From Streptomyces acidicola (GTDB lineage: Bacteria; Actinomycetota; Actinomycetes; Streptomycetales; Streptomycetaceae), in contig NZ_VMNX01000087.1 in the NCBI RefSeq assembly GCF_009377235.1, positions 1 through 34,587 on the forward strand: DNA of 34,587 bases. The letters are read 5' to 3'. The notes below the pieces were generated by a model. The model worked only from the letters and a program-made list of their open reading frames with translations, ran no database searches and had not been told where the DNA came from. Position numbers and translations under genes: made by a program. This document shows, piece after piece, positions 14,891 through 22,809 of this stretch. Position 1 is the first letter of the stretch. Each line of letters opens with the position of its first letter.

Positions 14891-14999
14891 AAAGCCTTGC
14901 GGTGGAAGTGGCGGAAGCGGCGCTGCCTTTCACGTCCGGCGCCCAGCAGGGCCTGACCGCCGAGGCCACGCGCGTGGCGGCGGACTACCAATGATGCGC

Positions 15000-15215
15000 G
15001 GGATCGCCGGTGGCCAACCGGCGACACCGCGTTATGTTTCCCCACTCTGGGCGAGACCGGCCGCCGAGTAGCTGGTCCGCCGCGAGGTGGATCTCGCCGT
15101 CGAATTGGCGGATGTGGCGGTCGGGGAGCCGGTGCATCACGGTCGTGCCGAAGGTTTCGGTGAACTCCGGGAAGCGCAGCGCATGCGGCCTTGGTGCTGA
15201 CTGCCGGCGTCGTGT
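15000..15215 (-). pseudogene. unidentified coding remnant
   Basis: On the minus strand one frame reads SAPRPHALRFPEFTETFGTT, VMHRLPDRHIRQFDGEIHLA and ADQLLGGR with good codon bias but no start or proper end. It looks like the inside of a real protein. I do not recognise the family. It lies between the IS5 remnant and the end of the monooxygenase gene. Confidence 0.35.
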
Positions 15216-15266
15216 TCACCGAGGTCCGGTTCTTCCTTGACAGCGGCTTCGCGGGATGGTCTTGAC

Positions 15267-16310
15267 TTACTGGAAGGCCGGCATGACTTCCTTGATGAAC
15301 AGCTCCAACGACTTGCGCTTCTCCTCGTGCGGCAGGCTGGTGTCGATCCAGAAGCTGTACTCGTCGATGCCGAGTTCCTCGTAGGTGCGTATGCGCTCGA
15401 TGACTTCAGCCGGGGTGCCGATCATCGCAGTCTTGTGCAGCGACTCCGGTCGGAACTCCGGCCGGTCTTCGAACTTCGACTCCGGGCTGGGTGGGAGGAA
15501 CCCGTTCTGCGGGGTGGTTTTGTTGCCGAACCAGGCGTCGAAGGTTCGGTAGAAGCGGTTGATCGCCTCCGCGGCCGGGCGCCAGCCGTCGGGCTCGTCG
15601 GGGGAGTGGACGTGTGTGTGCCGCAGGACCATGAGGTCGGGGCGTGGCGTCTCGGGATGGTTGGCCACGGCGGTGTCGAACTTCTGCTTGAGGTCGCGGA
15701 CTTCCTCGTCGCCCTTCATCAACGGGGTGACCATGACGTTGCAGCCCTGCGACACGGCGAAGTCGTGGGAGGCGGGGTCGCGGGCGGCGATCCACATGGG
15801 CGGGGTGGGTTGCTGGACCGGCTTGGGCACGCTGGTCGATGTGGGGAACTGCCAGATCTCGCCGTCGTGGGCGTAGTCGCCCTGCCAGAGCGCCCGGACG
15901 GCCGGCACGAGCTCACGCAGGTGCTTTCCGCCGTCGGCGGCGGGCAGCCCGCCTGCCAGTCGGTCGAACTCGAACTGGTAGGCGCCCCGGGCGAGTCCGA
16001 CCTCCATCCGGCCGTTGCTGATGACGTCGAGCAGCGCGCATTCACCGGCGACCCTGAGCGGGTGCCAGAACGGGGCGATGACGGTTCCCGCACCCAGTCG
16101 GATGGTCGAGGTCTTCGCGGCGAGGTGGGCGAGCAGCGGCATCGGGCTGGGGGAGATCGTGTACTCCATCGCGTGGTGCTCGCCGATCCAGACGGTGGCG
16201 AACCCGCCGGCCTCGGCCATCAGGGCCAGCTCGGAGAGGTTCTCGAAGAGCTGCCGGTGGCTGACCTCCTCGTCCCAGCGCTCCATGTGTACGAACAACG
16301 AAAACCTCAT
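15267..16310 (-). CDS. luciferase-like flavin-dependent monooxygenase (LLM), oxygenase component
   Basis: A 347-residue group C flavin monooxygenase with bacterial luciferase fold (TIM barrel). Diagnostic segments are MRFSLFVHMERWDE at the start, GGFATVWIGEHHAMEYTISPSPMPLLAHLAAKTSTIRLGAGTVIAPFWHP near residues 35-85, and DVISNGRMEVGLARGAYQFEF around 95-115. Such enzymes take reduced FMN from a separate flavin reductase; a matching reductase is at 22272-22775. It is the last gene of the minus-strand operon; its ATG overlaps the tautomerase stop (ATGA) and has a GAGGAG site. With the ALDH, hydrolase and BCCT importer it is the candidate counterpart of TgnA (trigonelline ring-opening) or pyridine monooxygenases. 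The substrate is inference, the fold is secure. Confidence 0.9.
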   Translation of the reverse strand: MRFSLFVHMERWDEEVSHRQLFENLSELALMAEAGGFATVWIGEHHAMEYTISPSPMPLLAHLAAKTSTIRLGAGTVIAPFWHPLRVAGECALLDVISNGRMEVGLARGAYQFEFDRLAGGLPAADGGKHLRELVPAVRALWQGDYAHDGEIWQFPTSTSVPKPVQQPTPPMWIAARDPASHDFAVSQGCNVMVTPLMKGDEEVRDLKQKFDTAVANHPETPRPDLMVLRHTHVHSPDEPDGWRPAAEAINRFYRTFDAWFGNKTTPQNGFLPPSPESKFEDRPEFRPESLHKTAMIGTPAEVIERIRTYEELGIDEYSFWIDTSLPHEEKRKSLELFIKEVMPAFQ

Positions 16311-16591
16311 GACTGCTCCTCGTCTGCTGTGGGGACCGGGCGGTGGGCGGTGCCCTGGTCGCTGTGCTCGTCGGCGCTGACGCCGGACCGCTGTGCGCGG
16401 GCCGCGTCCATTTCGGTGAGGGTGACGTCACCGGTGGCCCAGTGCGTGCGGGGGACCTCGTGGACGACGACGCGGATGTACTCGGGCCGGGTGTTCACGG
16501 TGCGCAGGACCGCGGCGTGCACCTCGTGCATCAGGTCCCGGATCTGTGCCGGAGTCCGGCCCTCGGCGAGGGTGATGGCGATCTGCGGCAC
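16307..16591 (-). CDS. 4-oxalocrotonate tautomerase-like protein
   Basis: A 94-residue protein starting (GTG) M-P-Q-I-A-I-T, so processing would expose the catalytic N-terminal proline of the tautomerase superfamily. EGRTPAQIRDLMHEVHAAVLRTVNTRPEYIRVVVHEVP (residues 10-47) matches the 4-OT beta-alpha-beta unit, and HWATGDVTLTE follows. After residue 60 a hydrophilic tail of about 34 residues extends beyond the usual 60-80. It starts two bases after the ALDH stop and overlaps the LLM start by 4 bp, so it is translationally coupled in the catabolic operon. A keto-enol or dienol isomerisation of a ring-opened product is a reasonable guess. No tautomerase belongs to the known trigonelline set, so this may be an extra step. 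Confidence 0.8.
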   Translation of the reverse strand: MPQIAITLAEGRTPAQIRDLMHEVHAAVLRTVNTRPEYIRVVVHEVPRTHWATGDVTLTEMDAARAQRSGVSADEHSDQGTAHRPVPTADEEQS

Positions 16592-16592
16592 G

Positions 16593-18080
16593 TCAGCTCC
16601 GCATCGTGAACGGGTCGGCCACGGGCTCCTCGCTCGTGTTGATCCAGACACTCTTGAGCCGCGTGTACTCCAGAATCGTCTCGGTGCCGTGCTCGACGCC
16701 CACGCCGCTGGTCTTGAAGCCCTGGCGCGGTGACATGGGGGACATGGCCCGGTAGGTGTTGACCCACACGGTCCCGGCATCCAGGCGCGCCGCCATCCGG
16801 TGCGCCCGGGCGAGGTTCGTCGTCCACACGCCGGCCGCGAGTCCGTAGTCGGTGTCGTTGGCCAGGCGTATGACCTCCTCCTCGGTGTCGAACGGCATGA
16901 CGGCCAGGACGGGGCCGAAGATCTCCTCGCGTACGACGCGCATCTCGTTGTCGACGTCCACGAGGACGGTGGGCTCGTAGAAGTAGCCGCCGAGGCCGCC
17001 GTCGGTGGCCCGGCCACCGGTGAGGACCCGGGCGCCTTCGCCGCGTCCGAGGTCGACGTAACCGGCCACCTTGTCGCGCTGGTCGGCGAAGGCCAGCGGG
17101 CCGAGCTCGGTCTGCTCGTCCATGGGGTCGCCGATGCGGATGGTCCTGGCGCGCTCGCAGACCCGCTCCAGCAGCTCGTCGTAGACGGACCGGTGGGCGA
17201 AGACGCGGCTGCCTGCGATGCAGGTCTGCCCGGCGGCGGCGAAGATGCCGGCGACGACGCCCATCGCGGCGTTCGGGACGTTCGCGTCCTCGAACACGAT
17301 GTTGGGGGACTTACCGCCGAGTTCGAGCGTGGAGCCGATGAACCGGCTCGCGGTCGCCGCTGCGATACGGGCCCCGGTGGCGGTGCTGCCGGTGAAGGAG
17401 ATCTTCGCGAGGTCGCGGTGGTCGACCAGGGCCTGCCCGGCCTCGCCGCCGAACCCGGTGACGACATTGACCACGCCCGGCGGGAATCCCGCCTCGAGCG
17501 CCAGCTCGGCGAGCCTGAGCACCGTGGCCGAGGTGTACTCCGAGGGCTTGATCACGACGGTGTTGCCGACGCAGAGCGCGGGCGCCAGTTTGCTGCTGGT
17601 CAGCGTCAGCGGGGAGTTCCAGGGCGTGATCGCGCCGACGACGCCGAGCGGCTCGCGGGCCGTGTAGTTCAGCACCTGGCGGTCGGAGGTGGGGATGAAG
17701 TCGCCGTGGATCTTGTCGGCCAGCCCGGCGTAGTAGTGGTAGTACTCGGGCAGGGTCGCCAGCTGCCCGCGCATCTCGCGCAGCAGCTTGCCGTTGTCCC
17801 GCGTCTCCATGCGGGCCAGGTCCTCGGCGTTCTGGGCGATCAGGTCACCGAGGCGGCGCAGGAGGTGTCCGCGTCGCGTCTGGCTGAGGTCGCGCCAGCG
17901 CGGGTCCTCGAAGGCTTCCCGCGCGGCGGACACGGCTCGCTGGATGTCGGTGGCGTTCCCGCGTGCCGCCCGGTAGAGGACTTCGCGCGTGGCCGGGTTG
18001 GTGCTCTCGAAGTACTCGCCCGACGAGGGCTCGACCCATGTTCCGCCGATGAAGTGCTGCCATGTGGTGGGTTCAGACAT
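16593..18080 (-). CDS. NAD(P)-dependent aldehyde dehydrogenase
   Basis: A 495-residue ALDH superfamily enzyme of normal length that oxidises an aldehyde to the acid. The catalytic set is complete: Asn155 in ITPWNSPL, Lys178 in VIKPSE, Glu253 in LELGGKSPN, and nucleophile Cys287 in AGQTCIAGSR; the FTGSTATG loop binds the nicotinamide cofactor and EEIFGPVLAV is near residue 390. The ATG at 18080 lies inside the end of the upstream hydrolase gene (8-bp overlap), and the stop precedes the tautomerase GTG by one base. By position it would oxidise the (semi)aldehyde or lactol from the LLM reaction, as TgnC does in trigonelline catabolism, or succinate semialdehyde; sequence alone cannot decide. Confidence 0.92.
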   Translation of the reverse strand: MSEPTTWQHFIGGTWVEPSSGEYFESTNPATREVLYRAARGNATDIQRAVSAAREAFEDPRWRDLSQTRRGHLLRRLGDLIAQNAEDLARMETRDNGKLLREMRGQLATLPEYYHYYAGLADKIHGDFIPTSDRQVLNYTAREPLGVVGAITPWNSPLTLTSSKLAPALCVGNTVVIKPSEYTSATVLRLAELALEAGFPPGVVNVVTGFGGEAGQALVDHRDLAKISFTGSTATGARIAAATASRFIGSTLELGGKSPNIVFEDANVPNAAMGVVAGIFAAAGQTCIAGSRVFAHRSVYDELLERVCERARTIRIGDPMDEQTELGPLAFADQRDKVAGYVDLGRGEGARVLTGGRATDGGLGGYFYEPTVLVDVDNEMRVVREEIFGPVLAVMPFDTEEEVIRLANDTDYGLAAGVWTTNLARAHRMAARLDAGTVWVNTYRAMSPMSPRQGFKTSGVGVEHGTETILEYTRLKSVWINTSEEPVADPFTMRS

Positions 18081-18804
18081 GTGCGCATGCTCCGATGAAG
18101 GTGGTGAGGGCGGCGGCGAACGCTTCGGGGCGCTCGACGGGCAGCATGTGACGCGCTCCGGGGACGACCACGGCACGGCAGTCGGGCAGTGCCGCGGCGA
18201 GCCGGTGGGTCATCGCGGGCGTGGACCCGGGATCGTTCTCGCCGGTCACCGCCAGTGCGCGTACGGCGATGGTGGCCAGGTCCGGTGCGAGTTCGGCGTC
18301 CGCGGTGGCGAACACGCGGTAGCAGTTGAGGAAGGAGTTGGCGTCGTTGGCGAGCAGGGTGGCCTCGGTACGGGCCACGCGGTCGGGGTCGACGTCGGTG
18401 CCGGCGTACCACCGCTCGAGGGAGGCGGCCGCGCTCGCTGCGAAGTCGGTCTCCGCGGTGTGCAGCCGGTCGAGTACGGATGCCCGTTCCTCGGCCGTGC
18501 GCGCGCACACCGAGCTGACCGAGGTCAGCGTGGCCACGAGGTGCGGGTGGTGCAGCGCCACATGCTGGGCGACCAGCGCGCCCAGCGAGAATCCGACCAG
18601 GTGCGAGCCGTCGGGGATCTCACCGATCACCCCGTCGGCCAGGGCGGCGAGCGTCACCCCGTCGCTCACCGGCGGGTGGGTGCCGTGGCCCGGCAGGTCG
18701 GGGGCGATCACGGTGAAGCGGTCGGTCAGGAGCGCGGCGGCGGGCTCCCACATGGTGTGGTCGAGCCCGACGCCGTGCAGCAGCACCACGGTCGGCTTGC
18801 TCAT
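18073..18804 (-). CDS. alpha/beta hydrolase, catabolic operon
   Basis: A 243-residue cytoplasmic alpha/beta hydrolase. The pieces are VVLLHGVGLDHTMWEP (oxyanion hole, residues 6-21), APDLPGHG (34-41), nucleophile Ser73 in GFSLG, Asp191 in TGENDPGS and His219 in GARHML: a complete and normal triad with a helical cap at about 105-165. This class includes carbon-carbon and amide or enamide hydrolases. In trigonelline degradation TgnD, an alpha/beta hydrolase, cleaves the N-methylformamido-methylene succinate; this gene is the candidate for that role. It begins six bases after the upstream PF06684 stop codon and overlaps the ALDH start by 8 bp. Confidence 0.9.
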   Translation of the reverse strand: MSKPTVVLLHGVGLDHTMWEPAAALLTDRFTVIAPDLPGHGTHPPVSDGVTLAALADGVIGEIPDGSHLVGFSLGALVAQHVALHHPHLVATLTSVSSVCARTAEERASVLDRLHTAETDFAASAAASLERWYAGTDVDPDRVARTEATLLANDANSFLNCYRVFATADAELAPDLATIAVRALAVTGENDPGSTPAMTHRLAAALPDCRAVVVPGARHMLPVERPEAFAAALTTFIGACAHV

Positions 18805-18810
18805 CAGTAC

Positions 18811-19362
18811 CTACTGCTCGGTCGAGAGCGGCGCCAGGCGCTGCTGGGGGCGCCCCTGGGCTGCTGCGGCAAGGGCGATGACGATCTCGTTGGGGTGGGG
18901 GGCGTCGCCGACCCGGACCTCGAAGCTCTGGTGGTGCGAACGGATCGTGGCGTCGGTGATGTGCTTCAGCGGGATGTCGAAGACCACGCCGGCGGGCCCG
19001 CGCTTCTCGACCGCCGGCAGCAGGGTGGTGGCGTTCGCGGCCTTGCGGAAGTGGTCGCCGAACTTGAGCGTGTGGATCAGTGCCGACCCGTGTTCGATCT
19101 CCCCGTCCAGGCCGACGATGGCCGCCTTGCCGTATGCCTCGGCGGGGGCCTCGAGTGCTTCGAGCACCGCGGGGGCCAGCAGTGCGCCGAGATCGGAGGC
19201 GTTCGCCTCGATGCCGGGATGGAGGTCCTCCACGAAGCCCTGACCGGCCCACGGGTTCTCGATCACCGCCGCGACCACGGCGATACGGGCGGGGCGCTCG
19301 AGGGCGCGGCCGCCTTCGGTCCGGATCTCCTCGACGACGGTGACGATCCTGCGCACGTTCAT
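18811..19362 (-). CDS. AA_synth (PF06684) family protein, copy 1
   Basis: A 183-residue soluble protein of the family called amino acid synthesis (PF06684), whose biochemical function is not established. Landmarks are IRKIV-like start MNVRRIVTVVEEIRTEGG, IAVVAAVIENPWAGQGFVEDL (residues 27-47), AYGKAAIVGLDGEIEHGSALIHTLKFGDHFR and ATTLLPAVEKRGPAGVVFDIPLKH. The K-A-A-I-V-G-x-x-G-E-I-E-H-x-x-A-L-I-H core is shared with the second copy directly upstream, so the two are paralogues and may form a heteromer. The ATG overlaps the stop of copy 2 (ATGA) and has GGAGG about ten bases upstream. Confidence 0.85.
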   Translation of the reverse strand: MNVRRIVTVVEEIRTEGGRALERPARIAVVAAVIENPWAGQGFVEDLHPGIEANASDLGALLAPAVLEALEAPAEAYGKAAIVGLDGEIEHGSALIHTLKFGDHFRKAANATTLLPAVEKRGPAGVVFDIPLKHITDATIRSHHQSFEVRVGDAPHPNEIVIALAAAAQGRPQQRLAPLSTEQ

Positions 19363-19985
19363 GAGGGGACTGCCTCCAGGCTCTGGGTGGTGACGACGGG
19401 GTCGCTCATGCGGTCCCCGATCCGGGGGTGCGGACGCGGTCCTGTCGACGCGGCCGCGATGACGACGATCTCGTCCGCACGGGGGGCGTCCGGAACGCGG
19501 GCGCTGATGGTCTGGTAGTGACTGCGTGTCGCGGCGTGTGTCTTGTGCCAGAGCGGGACGATCAGCGTCTCGCCGGCCTCGGCACGGGTGTCGGCGAAGC
19601 AGATGATCGACTCGCCCTGGAGGAACTCCCGGACCAGGTTGCCGAAGTACGGTGTGTGGATGAGTGCCCCGGCGTGCTCGATCTCGCCCGCCGTGCCGAC
19701 GATGGCGGCCTTGCCGAACGACTCGATCTCGTCCACGCCGCCCAGGGCGGCGATGAGCCGGTCGGTCAGCAACTTGGCGAGCACCGGGGCGATGTGGCCC
19801 TGCTCCGCGGAGAGGCCGGCCGAGGGGCCGGTCCCCAGCCAGGGGTTCCGTATGACAGCGGCGACGCTTGCGCGCCACGCGGGCTGGGCGGGTGTCTCGC
19901 CCGCCTCGGTGAGGACGACATCGCGGTAGAGCACGAGCTTCCGGAGACCGATGCTCTCGTCAGGGCGTTCCTTACGCTCTTGCAT
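19359..19985 (-). CDS. AA_synth (PF06684) family protein, copy 2; first gene of operon
   Basis: A 208-residue paralogue of the next gene with the same core: VAAVIRNPWLGTG, SFGKAAIVGTAGEIEHAGALIHTPYFGNLVREFL, ADTRAEAGETLIVPLWHK and a final DAPRADEIVVIAAASTGPRPHPRIGDR. The frame stays open upstream, but I choose the ATG at 19985: the family begins with the LRKLVLYRDVVL segment shortly after, and a promoter with -10 ending only eight bases before this ATG fits. No Shine-Dalgarno sequence precedes it, consistent with a leaderless mRNA. The role in the pathway is unknown; such proteins recur beside flavin monooxygenases and hydrolases of ring-cleavage loci, to my recollection. Confidence 0.83.
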   Translation of the reverse strand: MQERKERPDESIGLRKLVLYRDVVLTEAGETPAQPAWRASVAAVIRNPWLGTGPSAGLSAEQGHIAPVLAKLLTDRLIAALGGVDEIESFGKAAIVGTAGEIEHAGALIHTPYFGNLVREFLQGESIICFADTRAEAGETLIVPLWHKTHAATRSHYQTISARVPDAPRADEIVVIAAASTGPRPHPRIGDRMSDPVVTTQSLEAVPS

Positions 19986-20023
19986 GGCACAGGACGATAG
20001 GTATCGTCCGTCGCGACGGTCAA
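19986..20023 (-). promoter_or_regulatory. promoter and palindromic operator of the catabolic operon
   Basis: On the minus strand TTGACC (20023-20018) is followed after 18 bp by TATCGT (19999-19994), a plausible sigma-70-type -35/-10 pair. The -10 lies inside a perfect palindrome GGACGATA-GG-TATCGTCC (19992-20009). Only eight bases separate the -10 from the ATG at 19985, which predicts a leaderless transcript. The palindrome is the obvious binding site for the locus regulator, most simply the GntR/FCD protein encoded at 22810 (inference). Confidence 0.65.
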
Positions 20024-20142
20024 GAGGCTGAGCGGAAGAGTTGCCCGCCCTCTCCGGGCCCCTGCGATAACCAGCAATAACGCTGTGAAGTGCGGTCATC
20101 GGTGGCGTCGGTGCCGGGATGTGATTCGTCGTGACGGACCCC

Positions 20143-20228
20143 TTGACGCTCTATCTGTGCCATGCATTACTGCTCCTTGCATGCCAGGGCCGTGGGACAT
20201 CAGGCCCTGCGGACTCTCAAGGAGTTTC
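20143..20228 (+). promoter_or_regulatory. candidate promoter and leader of the BCCT operon
   Basis: TTGACG at 20143-20148 is a good -35; the matching -10 (ATTACT, about 17 bp on) is weak. An inverted pair CATGCA (20161-20166) / TGCATG (20178-20183) covers the -10 region and could be an operator. AAGGAG lies five bases before the ATG at 20229. Confidence 0.4.
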
Positions 20229-21833
20229 ATGTCCAGTCACCTGCAAGCCGGTACGGGAACGACGCCTGAGACACCGTCGGGCCATGACGAGGAAAGCCTT
20301 GTGGAGGGCACCGGTGAGGGCCACGACGGCGGCGGCAGGCTCGGTTCCGTTTTCTGGACCTCGCTCGGTGTCTCCGCAGTCTTCGTGGCCTGGGCGGTGC
20401 TCTTCACGGACAACCTGAACAAGGTCACGAACACCTCCTTGAACTGGGTGACGGCCACATTCGGCTGGAGCTACCTGGTGGTCACACTCGCCATCCTGAT
20501 CTTCCTGGTGTTCCTGGCCTTCAGCCCCGCAGGCGACCTCCGACTGGGCAAGGACAGCGACCGTCCCGAGTTCTCGACGCTCAGCTGGTTCGCCATGATC
20601 CTCAGCGCGGTCATGGGTATCGGACTGGTCTCGTACGGCGTCGCCGAACCGATCTCCCACCTGGCGACACCACCGCACGGTCTCGCCGAGCCGAACACAC
20701 CGGCGGCGGCGGTGAGAGCACTCCAGTACTCCTACTTCGACTGGGGCCTGCAGGCCTGGGCGATCTTCGCCATCTTCGGTCTGGCCATCGCGTACTCGAC
20801 CCACCGCAAAGGCCGGCGCACCCTGGTGAGTCAGATGTTCGCGCCGCTGCTCGGTGACCGTGTGAACGGCGTCATCGGCAAGGCGATCGACGTGCTCGCC
20901 GTGTTCGCGACGCTCTTCGGCACCACGACCTCCCTGGGCCTGGGAGCCCTCCAAGTCAACAACGGTCTCGGGAAGTTGTTCGGAATCCCGGTGAACTCGG
21001 TGAGCCAGGTACTCATCATCGCCGCAGTCACCTCGGTGTTCACGCTCTCGGCGGTGACCGGAGTCAGCAAGGGCATCAAGTTCCTGAGCCAGGGCAGTTC
21101 GCTTCTGGCAGTCGCGCTGTTCGTCTTCATGCTGATCGTCGGCCCGGCCGTGTTCATCGCGAACCTCTACATTGAGTCCCTCGGCCAGTGGGCCACCGAC
21201 TTCTTCCGGATGAGCCTGCAGGGCACCGCCTTCGGCGGGCTCGAGTGGATGCAGTGGTGGACCTACTTCATGATGGCCTGGTGGGTCTCCTGGGGCGCGT
21301 TCGTCGGCGTCTTCCTTGCCCGTATCTCGCGCGGCCGCACCATCCGAGGGTTCATCATGGGCGTCCTGGTCGTCCCCAGCGTGGTGTTCTTCACCTGGTT
21401 CACGGTCTTCGGCGGCACCGCGATCCACATCGACATGTTCGAGGGCGGCGACATCGCCAAGCAGACCGCGGCCGACATCAACAGCGCCTTCTTCGCGACC
21501 CTCGACCACTTCCCGCTCGCCGGGCTCACCTCGGCGATCGCGATCCTCCTGGTGGTGATGTTCTTCGTCTCCGGCGCGGACGCCAACACCTATGTGCTGA
21601 GCATGATGACCTCGGACGGATCGCTCACCCCGCGCCGTTCGGTGCTCATCCTCTGGGGCGTCATCACCGGAGTCACCGCCGTCGTCCTCATGCTCGCAGG
21701 CGGACTGACCGCCCTGCAGAACACCGTCATCGTGACGTCCTTGCCGTTCCTCGTGATCATCGCCGGTCTGGCGGTGTCGTTCTGGAAGGAACTGCGCGCA
21801 GACCGAAAGGAGAAGACCGATGTCGCACACTGA
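20229..21833 (+). CDS. BCCT-family betaine/carnitine/choline transporter
   Basis: A 534-residue polytopic membrane protein with about twelve helices. Family landmarks: AVMGIGLVSYGVAEPISH near residues 130-147, equivalent to the G-M-G-I-G-L ion/substrate segment of BetP, and WTYFMMAWWVSWGAFVGVFLARISRGRTIRGF, the BCCT signature with the tryptophan cage that binds quaternary ammonium groups. The hydrophilic N-terminal 35 residues are acidic. BCCT carriers import betaines, carnitine, choline or, in some members, related zwitterions, by Na+ or H+ symport or exchange. Here it opens the plus arm of the catabolic locus, so it should import the substrate: strong evidence for a trimethyl- or N-methyl-ammonium compound. 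The ATG at 20229 has AAGGAG; a longer N-terminus is open but unsupported. Confidence 0.93.
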   Translation: MSSHLQAGTGTTPETPSGHDEESLVEGTGEGHDGGGRLGSVFWTSLGVSAVFVAWAVLFTDNLNKVTNTSLNWVTATFGWSYLVVTLAILIFLVFLAFSPAGDLRLGKDSDRPEFSTLSWFAMILSAVMGIGLVSYGVAEPISHLATPPHGLAEPNTPAAAVRALQYSYFDWGLQAWAIFAIFGLAIAYSTHRKGRRTLVSQMFAPLLGDRVNGVIGKAIDVLAVFATLFGTTTSLGLGALQVNNGLGKLFGIPVNSVSQVLIIAAVTSVFTLSAVTGVSKGIKFLSQGSSLLAVALFVFMLIVGPAVFIANLYIESLGQWATDFFRMSLQGTAFGGLEWMQWWTYFMMAWWVSWGAFVGVFLARISRGRTIRGFIMGVLVVPSVVFFTWFTVFGGTAIHIDMFEGGDIAKQTAADINSAFFATLDHFPLAGLTSAIAILLVVMFFVSGADANTYVLSMMTSDGSLTPRRSVLILWGVITGVTAVVLMLAGGLTALQNTVIVTSLPFLVIIAGLAVSFWKELRADRKEKTDVAH

Positions 21834-22245
21834 CGCCCGCCGTGGGCTCATCGAAAAGGTATGGGCCGAGGCCTGGGGGCACGGCGACGTCGATGCGCTC
21901 GACGTATTGCTGAGCCCGGCCTACCTGCGCCACGGGACGGACCCGCACCCGCAGAACCTGGATGCCTTCAAGGCGGCGATCCTCTCCACGCGAGCGGCGT
22001 TCCCGGACCTGACCACCACCATCGACGACATCGTGGTCGAAGGCGACAGGGCCGCGATCCGCTGGCACAGCAGCGGAACCCACGTGAATTCGTTCCTCGG
22101 TGTCCCGCCCACCCAGCGGCGCGTGGAAGTCGGCGGCGCCACGTTCGCCCGCTTCGAGGGGGACCGGGTTGTCGAGGAGCACGTGACGTGGGATCCCCGG
22201 GCGCTGCTCTCGGCGCTGGGCATCATCAGCGTGGGACAGGACTGA
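21820..22245 (+). CDS. SnoaL-like (NTF2 fold) ester cyclase-type protein
   Basis: A 141-residue NTF2-like protein of the SnoaL/ester cyclase group: RRGLIEKVWAEAWGHGDVDALDVLLSPAYLRHG at 7-39, AAFPDLTTTIDDIVVEGDRAAIRWHSSGTH at 69-98 and GGATFARFEGDRVVEEHVTWDP near the end, the standard order of the fold. Members act as aldol cyclases in polyketide pathways, but many in catabolic operons have unknown roles. The ATG overlaps the BCCT 3' end by 14 bp and follows an AAGGAG site, so it is firmly in the operon. An isomerisation, cyclisation or lactone-opening step is possible. No such gene is in the described trigonelline set. Confidence 0.85.
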   Translation: MSHTDARRGLIEKVWAEAWGHGDVDALDVLLSPAYLRHGTDPHPQNLDAFKAAILSTRAAFPDLTTTIDDIVVEGDRAAIRWHSSGTHVNSFLGVPPTQRRVEVGGATFARFEGDRVVEEHVTWDPRALLSALGIISVGQD

Positions 22246-22271
22246 CGATCGAGATGACAAGGAGCACCCTC

Positions 22272-22775
22272 ATGGCCGCGCTTGCCTCCACCCCCGACCT
22301 CGACGTGATGAAGCGGGTCAACCGGCAGTTCGTCACCGGTGTCACGGTCGTGACCGCGATGGACGGAGAGATCCCCAGAGGGCTGGCCGTCAACGCGTTC
22401 TCGAGCATCTCGCTCGACCCTCCCACCGTGATGGTGTGCGTCCAGCACACCTCGTCCACCCACGACTGTCTGTTCCGGGCGAACCATCTCGCGATCAACA
22501 TCCTGTCCACGGAGCAACTCGACGTCGTCGGCACGTTCGCAGGCAAAGCCGCCGACAAGTTCAAGGACCTCGACTGGCAGAGCGGCCCGTTCGGCAGCCC
22601 GCTGATCGCTCGAAGCAGCGCGCAGATGGAGGTCGAGATCCGCGAGCGGCTGCGGGCCAGCACCCACACCGTGTTCATCTGCCGCGTCGTACACGCCGCG
22701 GCCGCCGAGCATCATCCGATGGTCTACAGCGCGGGTAAGTTCTTCGACGGCGGCGCGCTCGCGTCGTTGGGATGA
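22272..22775 (+). CDS. NADH:flavin reductase (flavin_reduct), partner of the LLM oxygenase
   Basis: A 167-residue flavin reductase-like domain protein. MKRVNRQFVTGVTVVTAMDG, RGLAVNAFSSISLDPPTVMVCV and VGTFAGKAADKF are the hallmark segments for FMN binding, and the protein ends with VYSAGKFFDGG. It should supply free reduced flavin to a two-component oxygenase; the LLM protein at 15267-16310 is the only candidate in the locus. I use the ATG at 22272 (AAGGAG seven bases upstream) rather than one six codons earlier. It corresponds to TgnB if the pathway resembles trigonelline degradation. The gap to the SnoaL-like gene is 26 bp and to the GntR gene 34 bp. Confidence 0.9.
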   Translation: MAALASTPDLDVMKRVNRQFVTGVTVVTAMDGEIPRGLAVNAFSSISLDPPTVMVCVQHTSSTHDCLFRANHLAINILSTEQLDVVGTFAGKAADKFKDLDWQSGPFGSPLIARSSAQMEVEIRERLRASTHTVFICRVVHAAAAEHHPMVYSAGKFFDGGALASLG

Positions 22776-22809
22776 CCGGCGGGTGGCTCGGAAGGCTGAG
22801 GAGGGTTCG

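Noticed and set aside
16307..17467. A 386-codon minus-strand frame running through the ALDH into the tautomerase
   Set aside because: Only its last 94 codons are real (the tautomerase). The rest is an out-of-frame reading of the ALDH.
16800..19518. Plus-strand frames of 432 and 509 codons (16800-18098, 17989-19518)
   Set aside because: They lie entirely opposite the ALDH, hydrolase and PF06684 genes, which carry catalytic motifs; the opposite-strand translations are Gly/Asp/Val-rich and featureless.
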